Of a stretch of 64,000 bases of DNA, positions 23,997-33,043 are shown piece after piece. The stretch is from assembly GCA_900552335.1 (NCBI GenBank), contig URZL01000002.1:37551-101550 (forward strand), in the 5' to 3' direction. This stretch comes from an uncultured Mycoplasmatota bacterium. GTDB lineage: Bacteria; Bacillota_I; Bacilli_A; RF39; UBA660. The notes under the pieces were generated by a model. It did no database searches and had not been told where the DNA came from. It saw only the letters and a program-made list of their open reading frames with translations. Numbering within the stretch: the first letter of the stretch is position 1; each line of letters opens with the position of its first letter. The translations under genes were made by a program, and so were the position numbers.

Positions 23997-24026
23997 AATT
24001 AAAAATTAAAGATAAGGAGTGATATT

Positions 24027-24359
24027 ATGGCAAATAATAAATCTATTAGCGTCGAGCTAATGAAAAAAGCACGTGGTTTTCTTAGAATAACTATTGAAGA
24101 CGACGAAGTTATAAATACTGAAATTACTACTCTTATTAAAGCTTGTAGACAAGACTTAATAAGAAACGGTATCACTTCTACAAAAGCTGAAAGTGAAGAA
24201 GATAGTCTAATAGAAACGGCTATACTTCTTTACTTAAAAGCTGAGTTTGGGTTAGATAATAAAAATTATGAAAAATATCGTAATTCTTATGAGACTCTAC
24301 GAACAGAATTATCACTAACGAGCGACTATGTAAACGAGGTGGTAAAAAATGTGGAGTGA
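24027..24359 (+). CDS. Head-tail connector (gp6-like)
   Basis: 110 aa helical adaptor: SVELMKKARGFLRITIEDDEVINTEITTLIKACRQDLIRNGI matches the phage gp6-like connector family that sits under the portal. AAGGAGTGAT precedes ATG. It overlaps the next gene by 11 bp. Confidence 0.85.
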   Translation: MANNKSISVELMKKARGFLRITIEDDEVINTEITTLIKACRQDLIRNGITSTKAESEEDSLIETAILLYLKAEFGLDNKNYEKYRNSYETLRTELSLTSDYVNEVVKNVE

Positions 24360-24666
24360 TGTCTTATATCTTTTAGAAGAAGTTGAGAGTTTGGACGAGT
24401 TAAATCGTCCTCACTACTCTTATAAAGAAAATAAAGTATATGCTAATAAAATATCAGTTAAAAGAAGTGAATTTTACCAGGCGCAAGCTGCTGGCTTTAA
24501 ACCAGAAAAAAGTTTTGAAATAAGGACCATAGAATTTGACGAAGATAAGCACACAAAAGTTAAATACAAAGGTGTTACATACAAAATACTACGTTCTTAC
24601 GAGGTAAATAGTGAGATAACAGAAATTGTATTAACGGGGCTTAATAATAATCGTGAGCAACAATAA
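24349..24666 (+). CDS. Head closure/adaptor protein (SPP1 gp16-like)
   Basis: 105 aa beta-rich protein (RPHYSYKENKVYANKISVKRSEFYQAQAAGFKPEKSFEIRTIEFDEDKHTKVKYKGVTYKILRSYEVN). The KVKYKGVTYKILR strand is typical of phage head-tail joining proteins. It holds the second place in the usual connector order. Confidence 0.82.
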   Translation: MWSDVLYLLEEVESLDELNRPHYSYKENKVYANKISVKRSEFYQAQAAGFKPEKSFEIRTIEFDEDKHTKVKYKGVTYKILRSYEVNSEITEIVLTGLNNNREQQ

Positions 24667-25177
24667 AATAGAATTTATAGACACATCAAAAGAAGTTAAA
24701 AACACTATGGTTAAGCTTTCAAAGTCCGCCCTTCGTGCTTCTGCTAAAGTAGCTGGTAAAGCTATTAAAGCTGAAACTCAAAAACGTACAGGCCGATTAT
24801 CTAAACAAGTTGGTTATTGGGCTAAAATAAATCGTGATACTGGACAACCAGAGTTACAAATTGGTTACTATTCTAAAGCGCAAGCAAAAAAGAAAGGTAA
24901 ACAAGTATCACACGCTAACCCTGCTTGGGCTGAGTTCGGTGTTAAATCACATACTATCAGTATTAAAAAAGCTAATACTCTAAGCGACGGTAATATTAAC
25001 TATGGTAAATCAGTTAGCCACCCAGGACTTAGAGGACAAAGTATCTTACGTAATAGTGTCTTTAATAATATAGACGCTATCAGAGAGGCACAAGCTGAAT
25101 ACTTAGCAGCACTTAATAAAACTATTGAAGCAGCTGGAGGAAAGATTAAAGAAAGTGAGGAGATCGAAGATGTATAA
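24653..25177 (+). CDS. HK97 gp10-like tail completion component
   Basis: 174 aa; starts at GTG 24653, overlapping the previous stop by 14 bp. LRASAKVAGKAIKAETQKRTGRLSKQVGYWAKIN, then NPAWAEFGVKSHTI and HPGLRGQSILRNSVFNN, are the family's standard segments (the PGLRxxxxLRxA-type helix). Connects head and tail. Confidence 0.88.
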   Translation: MSNNKIEFIDTSKEVKNTMVKLSKSALRASAKVAGKAIKAETQKRTGRLSKQVGYWAKINRDTGQPELQIGYYSKAQAKKKGKQVSHANPAWAEFGVKSHTISIKKANTLSDGNINYGKSVSHPGLRGQSILRNSVFNNIDAIREAQAEYLAALNKTIEAAGGKIKESEEIEDV

Positions 25178-25523
25178 TTTCTTTATTGCATTACAAAAGT
25201 TTGTTAATGAACAAAAAATAATTCCACTATATTATGAAGAAGCTTCGAAAAAAGCTGACTTCCCTTATGGTGTAATTACTGATCCTATTAAAACTTGCTT
25301 ACGTTACGGCGAATTAGTATACTTCGACATATTTATATGGACTACAGAGCCTAATACTGGTATTGAATTAGAAAAGAAGTTACAAGAACTTATCAAACTT
25401 CTTGACGGTAAAATCTTCTCAGAAGAAAGAGCCGTTATATACTTTGAAGAACAAAGACCAATATCTGATCCAGAATATGCCTTAATAAAAAAACAGATAA
25501 CATTTAGTATTAGATTATTTTAA
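25170..25523 (+). CDS. Tail terminator/completion protein
   Basis: 117 aa from ATG 25170, which has a GTGAGGAG site; an earlier in-frame codon is unsupported. ALQKFVNEQKIIPLYYEEASKKADFPYGVITDP...DIFIWTTEPNTGIELEKKLQELIKLLDGKIF matches the fourth connector of HK97-type siphophages, which caps the tail tube. Assigned by pattern and order. Confidence 0.78.
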   Translation: MYNFFIALQKFVNEQKIIPLYYEEASKKADFPYGVITDPIKTCLRYGELVYFDIFIWTTEPNTGIELEKKLQELIKLLDGKIFSEERAVIYFEEQRPISDPEYALIKKQITFSIRLF

Positions 25524-25537
25524 AGGAGGGAAAACTA

Positions 25538-26092
25538 ATGTTAAAAGTATTTACTGAAAATGACACTAAAAAAATTCAAATTGACGAAGGTATCGTTGTA
25601 TTAAACTTAGGAAAAGATAACGAGTTAATACTTGGACCTACTCGTGGTGGTGTTGAAATGACTATTACACCAGAAATAAGAGACATAGAGTTTGACGGTA
25701 AGCGTGGTAAAACTGCTGGTATGCAAGTTATCGACGGCGAAGACGCTACTATTAAGGTTGTGTCATTATGTTGTAGTCAAGATGTATTATTAAAAGGTTT
25801 ACCTAATGCAACACTTGATACAAACAAAGTAATTAAACAAGGAGATTTTGGCCCTATAGCAAAGAGTAAATATATTGATACTATTGATGTAATTACACAA
25901 ATGCTAGATAAGACTTATAAGATCCTTACATTTAATTATGGCTTACACGAAGGAGCATTTACTTATAAGGCTGCTCCTAAAGCAGAAAATGAACATAATC
26001 TTGAAATTATACCTCACTATACTATAGACGATAGTTCAAGACTATATCAAATTAAAGATAGTGAAACTTGCCCTATAACAGTTGGAGAATAA
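25538..26092 (+). CDS. Major tail tube protein
   Basis: 184 aa. LGPTRGGVEMTITPEIRDIEFDGKRGKTAGMQVIDGEDATIKV is a common opening of Gram-positive phage tail tube subunits. AAAGGAGGG precedes ATG. It sits between connectors and tail chaperones, the standard site. Confidence 0.87.
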   Translation: MLKVFTENDTKKIQIDEGIVVLNLGKDNELILGPTRGGVEMTITPEIRDIEFDGKRGKTAGMQVIDGEDATIKVVSLCCSQDVLLKGLPNATLDTNKVIKQGDFGPIAKSKYIDTIDVITQMLDKTYKILTFNYGLHEGAFTYKAAPKAENEHNLEIIPHYTIDDSSRLYQIKDSETCPITVGE

Positions 26093-26103
26093 AATTAAAA
26101 TAT

Positions 26104-26150
26104 TATTCTCCTTTTTGTTTTCTATTTGAGCGATAACAAAAGGGAGAATA
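26104..26150. other. Inverted repeat between tail tube and chaperone genes
   Basis: TATTCTCC pairs with GGGAGAATA, extended by TTTTG/CAAAA around a long loop. No T run follows on the plus strand. It may be a processing or translational control hairpin that separates high and low tail-protein expression. Confidence 0.45.
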
Positions 26151-26171
26151 AAAAAGAAAGGAAAAAAAGAA

Positions 26172-26555
26172 ATGAAAACAAAATATTTATTATTATTAAG
26201 TGAAATTATAGACAAAATGGACATTAAAGAAGAATTACAAAATTTAGATTTTAATACTGGAGACGAAAAAGAAGATCGAGAAAAATTAGGAGCTGCTCTT
26301 ATAACTTTGATTATTACTAGAATTTATAAATGTGAAAAAGAAGTTTATACTTTTGTAGCTAATTATAGAGGTTATTACCCTTCTAAACCAGTATTTACTG
26401 ATGAAGATACAGAAGATATTAAAACAGAAAAAAATAAAAAATATGAAGAAGATTTAAAACTTGCTTTAGAAAAAGCAGAAAATGAAGATATAATCGCATT
26501 ATTTAAGGAAATAAGTAAATTACCAGGTGTTGCGAGTTTTTTATCTATAGCGTAA
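26172..26555 (+). CDS. Tail assembly chaperone, short form (gpG-like)
   Basis: 127 aa: MKTKYLLLLSEIIDKMDIKEELQNLDF...EKLGAALITLIITRIYKCEKEVYTFVANYRGY...EALEKAENEDIIALFKEISKLPGVASFLSIA-like pattern. It coats the tape-measure protein during tail assembly. The penultimate codons contain a slippery heptamer (26537-26543) that yields the longer form. Confidence 0.82.
   Translation: MKTKYLLLLSEIIDKMDIKEELQNLDFNTGDEKEDREKLGAALITLIITRIYKCEKEVYTFVANYRGYYPSKPVFTDEDTEDIKTEKNKKYEEDLKLALEKAENEDIIALFKEISKLPGVASFLSIA
26537..26543 (+). promoter_or_regulatory. -1 ribosomal frameshift site TTTTTTA
   Basis: T TTT TTA sits in the zero frame as an X-XXY-YYZ heptamer, four codons before the gpG-like stop. The -1 frame is open from upstream of it to 26827, directly into the tape-measure start. 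Confidence 0.82.
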
Positions 26556-26827
26556 GTATCGGCACTGCGGAGGTCTTACGAATATTATATAAGCATTATG
26601 GCGGTATTGACTGGTTTGAGGACAAGCCGTCTTTTTTATTGGGCGAGTGTTTAGATAATGGTATTAAAAAAGAAACTGAATTACCTAAACTAATTAACGA
26701 AATTGTTAAAAAATTATCGCACGAAAAAACTTTTGTTCCACAACTAGAACAAAAGCCAAAAAAGAAAATGCGAAGCGCAGAAGACATTATGAAAGATTAC
26801 GGTTTGGGAGGTGTTAAACTTGGCTAA
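26543..26827 (+). CDS. gpT-type extension of the tail chaperone (made by -1 frameshift)
   Basis: Read in the -1 frame from 26543, this adds about 94 residues (IYSVSIGTAEVLRILYKHYG...MRSAEDIMKDYGLGGVKLG) to the first 124 of the short form, giving a GT fusion near 218 aa. It has no own ribosome site. GT proteins bind both tape measure and tail tube in lambda-like phages. The reading frame ends 8 bp into the tape-measure gene. Confidence 0.8.
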   Translation: MYSVSIGTAEVLRILYKHYGGIDWFEDKPSFLLGECLDNGIKKETELPKLINEIVKKLSHEKTFVPQLEQKPKKKMRSAEDIMKDYGLGGVKLG

Positions 26828-28973
26828 TATATTTAGTTTATATGGATCTATTTTTATAGATAATGAGAAAGCTAATAAAGCTATAGACGGCACTACCAAA
26901 AAAGGAGAAAGCTTCGCCTCTAAATTAGGCGGAGTTTTTTCTAAAGTTGGTAAAGGTGCTCTTGCTTTAGGTGGTACTTTGACTACCGCTGCTACTGCTA
27001 TCGGTGGTTTAGCTATAAATACATCAAAAGATGTAGATCAAGCTATGAACTCATTTATTGTACAAACTGGTATTGCAAAAAATGAGTCTGGCGAGTGGCA
27101 GAAAGCCTTAGAAGATATATACAAAAATAATTATGGAGAGAGCTTCGAAGATATAGCCAACTCAATGGCTTTAGCTTCTCAAGAATTATACGAGTTTGAT
27201 CCTTCGCAAATAAAAGCGGTTACAGAAAATGCTCTCGCGTTACGAGACGCTTTCGGTGTTGAAGTAAATGAGTCTATAAGAGCAACAAAAGCTTTAATGA
27301 CACAATTTGGAATATCAGCAGACGAAGCGTATAACTTAATGGCCCAGGGTGCACAAGCTGGTCTTGATTTCTCTGGAGAGTTAGTCGACAATATTAACGA
27401 ATATTCTGTACAGTTTGGTAAATTAGGTTTATCTGCGGAAGATATGTTTAATATATTTCAAAGTGGTGCAGACGCTGGAGCTTGGAACTTAGACAAAATC
27501 GGCGACGCCGTTAAAGAGTTCTCTATAAGAGCAATAGACGGCTCTAATACAACTGTAGAAGGTTTTACGAAACTTGGTTTAAATGCTGATACAATGGCTA
27601 AAAAGTTTGCTGCTGGTGGAGATACTGCTAAAGAAGCTTTTTATCAAACTATAGACGCTATTAAAGCAATGGACGATCCAGTACAACAGTCTATCGTTGG
27701 TGTTGATTTATTTGGTACAATGTGGGAAGATTTAGGACCAGAAGTTGTAACTCAATTAGGATCAATTAGAGAAATGTACGACGGTACAGTAGACTCTATG
27801 AACCAGATTAAAGAAGTAAAATACGACGATATAGGAAGTATGTTTGAAGGGTTAAAACGCAATGTACAAATGCTACTACTTCCTTTAGGTAATGCTTTAA
27901 TGCCTTTAATTGTATCTATTATGAATTTAATTATGAATAATATGCCTTTAATAGAAGGTTTGATAAATCAATTAACGCCAGTTATTACTCAACTATTTAA
28001 TGCAATTATTCCGTCGGTACAGACTATTGTAGAGACTGCTTTACCAATGCTCGCCACTCTGATAGAGACAATTTTACCTATATTTATTAGTTTATTAAGT
28101 ACTTTACTACCTCCTATTATGCAAATAGTGGAGGCTTTACTTCCAGTCTTTGTAGAACTTATAAATATGTTATTACCACCTATATTACAAATAGTTCAAA
28201 TGATCCTACCTTTATTACTTAACTTAATTCAACCACTATTACCTTTACTATCTCCTATACTTCAATTATTACAACCTTTCATTGATTTATTGATGTTAAT
28301 ATTACAACCTTTAACAGAATTACTTAACTTAATACTTCCACCTTTAGTAAGTATATTAAATGTAATTATACAAAGTATTATTCCAATGCTATCAGCACAA
28401 TTTACTTACGTAGCTAATATTATTGGTAGTGTCTTTGGTACTGCTATTAGTTATATAACATCACAAATACAAGTTGCTAAAAATATATTTATGAATATTA
28501 TAGACTTTATTAAAAATGTATTCACTGGTAATTGGAAAGCTGCTTGGCAAAATGTTAAAAATATATTTAGTAATATAATTAGTGGTATAGGTAATATCTT
28601 TAAGTTACCTATTAACTTCATAATTGACGGTATGAACGCATTTATTAAAGGTCTTAATAAATTAAAAATTCCAGACTGGGTGCCTGGTGTTGGTGGTAAA
28701 GGTCTTAATATACCTTTAATTAAAAAACTTCGTGTAGGTATGGAATATGTACCTTACGACGATATGCCAGCACTACTACATAAAGGAGAACAAGTCTTAA
28801 CTGCTGACGAAGCTAAAGATTATAGAGAAAATAAGAACTCTATCGTTAATAATAATGAAACAAATAACTTTAACTTAACTATAAACTCAACAGAGCCACT
28901 ATCTCCAGCAGAAACTGCTAGACAAACTCGTAAAGCTTTACAAGAATATAATCTAAGACATGGAAGGGCGTGA
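26820..28973 (+). CDS. Tail tape-measure protein
   Basis: 717 aa. I choose TTG 26820 (MANIFSLYGSIFIDNEKANKAIDGT), nine to ten bases after GGGAGG; GTG 26811 is too close to that site. Region 40-330 contains the usual TMP segments (KDVDQAMNSFIVQTGIAKNE). A very hydrophobic Leu/Ile/Pro repeat region (about 340-530, many LLPPI and LIQPLLP units) would span or rest in the membrane during ejection. The C-terminal part has the RVGMEYVPYDDMPALLHKGEQVLTADEA motif seen in many Gram-positive TMPs. Confidence 0.92.
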   Translation: MANIFSLYGSIFIDNEKANKAIDGTTKKGESFASKLGGVFSKVGKGALALGGTLTTAATAIGGLAINTSKDVDQAMNSFIVQTGIAKNESGEWQKALEDIYKNNYGESFEDIANSMALASQELYEFDPSQIKAVTENALALRDAFGVEVNESIRATKALMTQFGISADEAYNLMAQGAQAGLDFSGELVDNINEYSVQFGKLGLSAEDMFNIFQSGADAGAWNLDKIGDAVKEFSIRAIDGSNTTVEGFTKLGLNADTMAKKFAAGGDTAKEAFYQTIDAIKAMDDPVQQSIVGVDLFGTMWEDLGPEVVTQLGSIREMYDGTVDSMNQIKEVKYDDIGSMFEGLKRNVQMLLLPLGNALMPLIVSIMNLIMNNMPLIEGLINQLTPVITQLFNAIIPSVQTIVETALPMLATLIETILPIFISLLSTLLPPIMQIVEALLPVFVELINMLLPPILQIVQMILPLLLNLIQPLLPLLSPILQLLQPFIDLLMLILQPLTELLNLILPPLVSILNVIIQSIIPMLSAQFTYVANIIGSVFGTAISYITSQIQVAKNIFMNIIDFIKNVFTGNWKAAWQNVKNIFSNIISGIGNIFKLPINFIIDGMNAFIKGLNKLKIPDWVPGVGGKGLNIPLIKKLRVGMEYVPYDDMPALLHKGEQVLTADEAKDYRENKNSIVNNNETNNFNLTINSTEPLSPAETARQTRKALQEYNLRHGRA

Positions 28974-28977
28974 TTAA

Positions 28978-29841
28978 ATGGAAAGAACTTTAATATATAA
29001 AAATCATAAAGGAGATATGATTACTTTTACATATAAACCGCCTTTTCTTCTTAGTATCTGCGACGGCTTTCACGAAACAGTTGGTACTGTTAATAGTGTA
29101 AGTTCTGCGTATGGTGTTGGTACTACTTGGAACGGTACAAGTATAGGTCAAAGAGATTTAACTATCAAAGGTACTATAACAGATAATATACAAGAAAATA
29201 GATTATTATTATATGATATGTTCCCTCTTAATAGTGAAGGTACTCTTTACTATTATGAAGGAGATATTGAAAGAAAAATAACTTGTCTTGTTGAAAAAGT
29301 ATCTATTCCAGAAAAGAAAGGTTTTACAAGAGACTTTTCTATATCTTTAGTATGTCCTAACCCTAGATTTTCCGCTTTGGCTGCCACTATCTTATCTATG
29401 GCTACCTGGACACCAGCTTTTAAATTTAAACTTGTTATACCCAAAAATAAAGGTATCAAGTTTGGTACTAAAAATACTACATCTATGGGAACAACAGAAA
29501 ATACTACCGAAATTGATTACGGTATGACTATCAAATTTAAAGCTAATGATACTGTTAAAAACCCATATCTATTTAATGTTACTACACGTGATATTATACA
29601 GATAGAAAAAACTATGTCTGCTGGCGATCAAATAATAATCACTACTCACATAGATAATAAGAACGTTATTTATAAAAACGCCGTTACTGGCGAGGAAGAA
29701 AACATAAACTATCTAATAATGTATGGTAGTAAGTATTTACAAGTACCTAGCGGAACTAATACATTTAGAAGTGGTGCAGACTCTGGAGAGGACAATTTAG
29801 AGACTACAATAGAGTTTTTACCAGAATATGAGGCGGTGTAA
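28978..29841 (+). CDS. Distal tail protein (Dit)
   Basis: 287 aa. The N-terminal half (FTYKPPFLLSICDGFHETVGTVNSVSSAYGVGTTWNGTSIGQRDLTIKGTI) has the Dit jelly-roll signature; the C-terminal half is a beta-sandwich. It forms the hexameric hub joining tail tube and baseplate. It starts four bases after the tape measure. Confidence 0.85.
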   Translation: MERTLIYKNHKGDMITFTYKPPFLLSICDGFHETVGTVNSVSSAYGVGTTWNGTSIGQRDLTIKGTITDNIQENRLLLYDMFPLNSEGTLYYYEGDIERKITCLVEKVSIPEKKGFTRDFSISLVCPNPRFSALAATILSMATWTPAFKFKLVIPKNKGIKFGTKNTTSMGTTENTTEIDYGMTIKFKANDTVKNPYLFNVTTRDIIQIEKTMSAGDQIIITTHIDNKNVIYKNAVTGEEENINYLIMYGSKYLQVPSGTNTFRSGADSGEDNLETTIEFLPEYEAV

Positions 29842-29843
29842 TT

Positions 29844-30899
29844 ATGGAAGCTATATCATTAAATGTATATGATCGTGATTTAAAGCCGCTTGGTGTTATA
29901 GACAGTTATAGTTCTCTACGCTGGCGTCGTAAATATTTTGAAGCTGGCGAGTTCGAACTTAGTTTAAACCTTACTAAAAACAATTTTAAACTTTTAAATT
30001 ATGATAATATCATAGTTAGAAGTGATTTAACAGAAAATGACGAGTTCGGAATTATAGAGTCTTGGAAGTTTAAGGACGACGGAGACAAAGTTACTATAAC
30101 TGTATATGGTAGTTTTGGTTTATCGTTATTAAAAAGAAGAATAATAAAGACACGTATAAATTATAGTGGTAACTATATAGGTGGTTTTAGAAAGCTCTTA
30201 ACTACAATGAGAGCTTTTTCTTTATTAGAAATTACAGACAGTGATATTACTAGCGATAAAGTAGATTTTCAATGTACATATAAAAATGTATATGATTATC
30301 ACGAAAAACTATCAAGAGCTTCAAATATTGGAGCTAAAATTGTCTTAGATTTAAAAAATAGAAAGTATAAATATGTTAATTATGTCGGTAAAGACCGTAC
30401 AGAAGAACAGAAAGTTAATACTAGATATGAATTTAGCGAAGATAAATCAAACTTAGACGCAGCAGAATATACATATAGTCGTAAAAATATGATTACTGAT
30501 GTTTTAGTTGGTGGAACTGGCGAAGACTCAGCTAGAATATTAAGAACTGTAACGAAGGTTACAACAGATACACACGACTTTGATATTAGAGAGGCTTTTG
30601 TAGACGCAAAAAGTCAAAGTAATAAAGATTTATCTACTACTGAATATAACGCTATATTAGATAATTTAGGGCAAGAAAAAATAACAGATCCTACCGAAAA
30701 CTTCGAGGCTACTGTACACGCTACTCATTATAGAAAATACTGGGACTTAGGAGATATTGTTAATATCAAAAAAGAAACTTGGGAAATAGCACAAAAACAA
30801 AGAATTACAGAAGTTGAAGAAGTTATCGAAAAAGGAAAACACAACGTAACACCAGTTTATGGTACACCTATTGCAGAAACGTTCGAAAATGAAGATTAA
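29844..30899 (+). CDS. Tail-associated hub protein (Siphovirus ReqiPepy6 Gp37-like)
   Basis: 351 aa. MEAISLNVYDRDLKPLGVIDSYSSLRWRRKYFEAGEFELSLNLT is characteristic of the Gp37-like/Tal N-terminal family. Later YWDLGDIVNIKKETWEIAQKQRITEVEEVIEKGKHNVTPVYG matches the C-terminal end of the conserved part. No lytic domain follows, so it is a short structural hub. Confidence 0.85.
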   Translation: MEAISLNVYDRDLKPLGVIDSYSSLRWRRKYFEAGEFELSLNLTKNNFKLLNYDNIIVRSDLTENDEFGIIESWKFKDDGDKVTITVYGSFGLSLLKRRIIKTRINYSGNYIGGFRKLLTTMRAFSLLEITDSDITSDKVDFQCTYKNVYDYHEKLSRASNIGAKIVLDLKNRKYKYVNYVGKDRTEEQKVNTRYEFSEDKSNLDAAEYTYSRKNMITDVLVGGTGEDSARILRTVTKVTTDTHDFDIREAFVDAKSQSNKDLSTTEYNAILDNLGQEKITDPTENFEATVHATHYRKYWDLGDIVNIKKETWEIAQKQRITEVEEVIEKGKHNVTPVYGTPIAETFENED

Positions 30900-30916
30900 A
30901 AGAAAGGAAGGACATT

Positions 30917-31837
30917 ATGGAAAAGTTTAGTTTTTTTAACGACATAAACGACGACAGAGTCTACTACGCAGAAGACTTCGCTCGCCACTTAAAAAAATAC
31001 TTTACAAATGGTATTTTCAACAATGAGTTAAAAGTCATAGCAAATAATGATATGACTATCACAATACAAGAAGGAGACGCCAATATTGAAGGCTACCGTT
31101 ATACTAATACTGGGGATCTAATTAAAACAATAGAAACGGCCGACGGAACATTAAAAAGAATTGATAATGTTGTTGTTCGATTAGATTTAACTAATAGGTT
31201 AATATCAGCTCAAATAATCAAAGGGGCTTTCTCTGATAACCCTTCGGCTCCAGCTTTAGTTAGATCCTCAACTATTTATGATATTAAATTAGCTGAGATA
31301 TATGTAGGTGCTAGTGTAACATCTATAACACAGTCTAATATTACAGACACAAGATTTGAGGAGTCTGTATGTGGTGTGGTTGCTTCTACTGTGGAAACAT
31401 TAAACACAGAAGAAATATACGATCAATTATATACTAAATATAATGAGTATATAGCAGCAACAGAAGCTTCTTTTACAACTTGGTTTAATCAAATAAAAAA
31501 TCAACTAGACTCTGACGCTGCAGGACATCTAACTAACCAGATAATGGAGATAGTTGATAATAGCTTAAAAAGCGAGGTTAAAACACTTACACCAGGTAAT
31601 TGGTTGTTAAATAGTTCCACAAATAGGTATGAATATGATATAATTAAAGCTGGTATCACGACCGATACCTTAGTTACTGGACATTTAGACTTAGATAATC
31701 AAATAAAGCTAAATGACGCTTATATTAGTTCATATAATGGTGGTTATAAAATTATAACAAGTGTTAAACCTATTGAAGATATTTCTATAACTATAACTTA
31801 TGAATTATCTAATTATGATTTAGAGGAGGCGTCTTAA
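30917..31837 (+). CDS. Baseplate/upper tail-fibre structural protein
   Basis: 306 aa. MEKFSFFNDINDDRVYYAEDFARHLKKYFTNGIF...VIANNDMTITIQEGDANIEGYRY...RIDNVVVRLDLTNRLI is a frequent protein of Gram-positive phage baseplates that links hub and receptor binder. The C-terminal region is helical (YDQLYTKYNEYIAATEASFTTWFNQIKNQL). It ends one base before the DGR target gene. Confidence 0.78.
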   Translation: MEKFSFFNDINDDRVYYAEDFARHLKKYFTNGIFNNELKVIANNDMTITIQEGDANIEGYRYTNTGDLIKTIETADGTLKRIDNVVVRLDLTNRLISAQIIKGAFSDNPSAPALVRSSTIYDIKLAEIYVGASVTSITQSNITDTRFEESVCGVVASTVETLNTEEIYDQLYTKYNEYIAATEASFTTWFNQIKNQLDSDAAGHLTNQIMEIVDNSLKSEVKTLTPGNWLLNSSTNRYEYDIIKAGITTDTLVTGHLDLDNQIKLNDAYISSYNGGYKIITSVKPIEDISITITYELSNYDLEEAS

Positions 31838-31838
31838 T

Positions 31839-32957
31839 ATGATAGGTATGATAAATGTCGGTAATAAAAAATCAGTAAATATTAGTAAAGTATATGGTGT
31901 AAGAAGAAATATAAAATCGTCTTCTTCTGCTTGGGAAAGAATTAAGGACTCTGTAGGTTTAGTAGCTAATGCTCAAGTGGGAACTACTGCGGTCGTTAAT
32001 AACTTCGACAGTATTTACCCATGGAGTGATATAATTACTTGTAATTATAATAATACTTCAAAAAAGATAGTTGCTTACTATGGAGACGCTAATTTCTCCT
32101 TTACTGGTAGTAATGGACAAGTATTAACTATTATTCCAGAATTTTATTATAAAAGATATGTCTCTGACGGCTACGAATATGTCTTAATATCAAAGGACAA
32201 TTTAGACGGCTTTGTTAAGAGTGATAAATTTATGATAGGACGTTATACAATGTCTGGATCAAGTTCTGGAGTATTTAGTAGAAGTGGTTACTCTCCACTT
32301 GTAAATACTACGATAGCTAATTTTAGGCAATATGCTAAAAACTTAGGCTCTGGTTGGCAACAATTAGACTGGCACTACTTTATATTACAAATGTTATATT
32401 TAGTAGAATATGCAGACTATAACGCACAGTCAAAATTAGGAGCTGGGTTTACTAATGCTAATAACACAGGAGCTATTAAAAGTGGTGGCTGCGATAAACT
32501 AGGTATGAAGTCTGGTAGTGCAGCTGGAAACGATACAAGTTCTGTAATTTATCGTGGTGTTGAAGATATATTCGGTAACGTATGGCAATTTGTCGACGGT
32601 ATCAATATAAATAATTATCAAGCTTATATAAATTACAACCCTAATACTTACGCTTCTGATGTATTTACTGGAGATTATCAAAAACTAGGTTATGTAAATA
32701 ACTCTACAAGTGGTAGTTATGTTACAGGCTTAGGTTATGATCCAAAACACCCTCTTGTAGCGTTAGCTACTGATGTTGGAGGAAGTAGTAGCACATACAC
32801 TACAGATTATTACTGGTGTGCTAATGAGAAACGTATCGCTCTTGTCGGCGGTATGTTTTGGGACTTTTCGCGTTGTGGTTTGTGGTATTGGTACTGTGGC
32901 AGTGACTCAGCCGTTACGAGTACCAGCAGCGGAGCTCGACTTCTTAAAACTAGTTAG
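31839..32957 (+). CDS. DGR target: tail receptor-binding protein with C-type-lectin-like fold
   Basis: 372 aa, probably at the tail tip. The C-terminal half resembles formylglycine-generating-enzyme/CLec folds used by DGR targets: NFRQYAKNLGSGWQQLDWH, VYRGVEDIFGNVWQFVDGI (the GNVWxxVDG element), then the variable end ALVGGMFWDFSRCGLWYWYCGSDSAVTSTSSGARLLKTS. The variable region is at the extreme C-terminus as in classic DGR targets. Predicted varying residues are 352, 354, 355, 363 and 364. It lies after baseplate genes and before a DGR-type RT. Confidence 0.9.
   Translation: MIGMINVGNKKSVNISKVYGVRRNIKSSSSAWERIKDSVGLVANAQVGTTAVVNNFDSIYPWSDIITCNYNNTSKKIVAYYGDANFSFTGSNGQVLTIIPEFYYKRYVSDGYEYVLISKDNLDGFVKSDKFMIGRYTMSGSSSGVFSRSGYSPLVNTTIANFRQYAKNLGSGWQQLDWHYFILQMLYLVEYADYNAQSKLGAGFTNANNTGAIKSGGCDKLGMKSGSAAGNDTSSVIYRGVEDIFGNVWQFVDGININNYQAYINYNPNTYASDVFTGDYQKLGYVNNSTSGSYVTGLGYDPKHPLVALATDVGGSSSTYTTDYYWCANEKRIALVGGMFWDFSRCGLWYWYCGSDSAVTSTSSGARLLKTS
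32844..32945 (+). other. DGR variable region (VR)
   Basis: 102 bp, aligned without gaps to the cassette at 34181-34282. Differences occur only at 32892, 32898, 32902, 32926, 32929 and 32942, and each is A in the downstream copy (A to T, G, G, G, G, T). Five change amino acids; the last is silent. Bounded by GTCGGCGGT and GGAGCTCGAC. Confidence 0.9.
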
Positions 32958-32965
32958 CGGGGGTT

Positions 32966-33043
32966 TGGGGGCGGCCAGCCTCCCATAAAATAAATTAAAT
33001 TATATACCGACTTAAAGTCGGCGACGCGCCATTTAAAAAATGG
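32966..33043 (+). other. Hairpin cluster downstream of the VR
   Basis: Three potential stem-loops: a GC-rich one at 32966-32985 (TGGGGG/CCTCCCA type), CCGAC-TTAAA-GTCGG at 33007-33021, and CCATTT-AAA-AAATGG at 33029-33043. The first two are absent from the eight downstream cassettes. In known DGRs a GC-rich element and hairpin after the VR mark the acceptor; this is the likely role. Confidence 0.6.
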
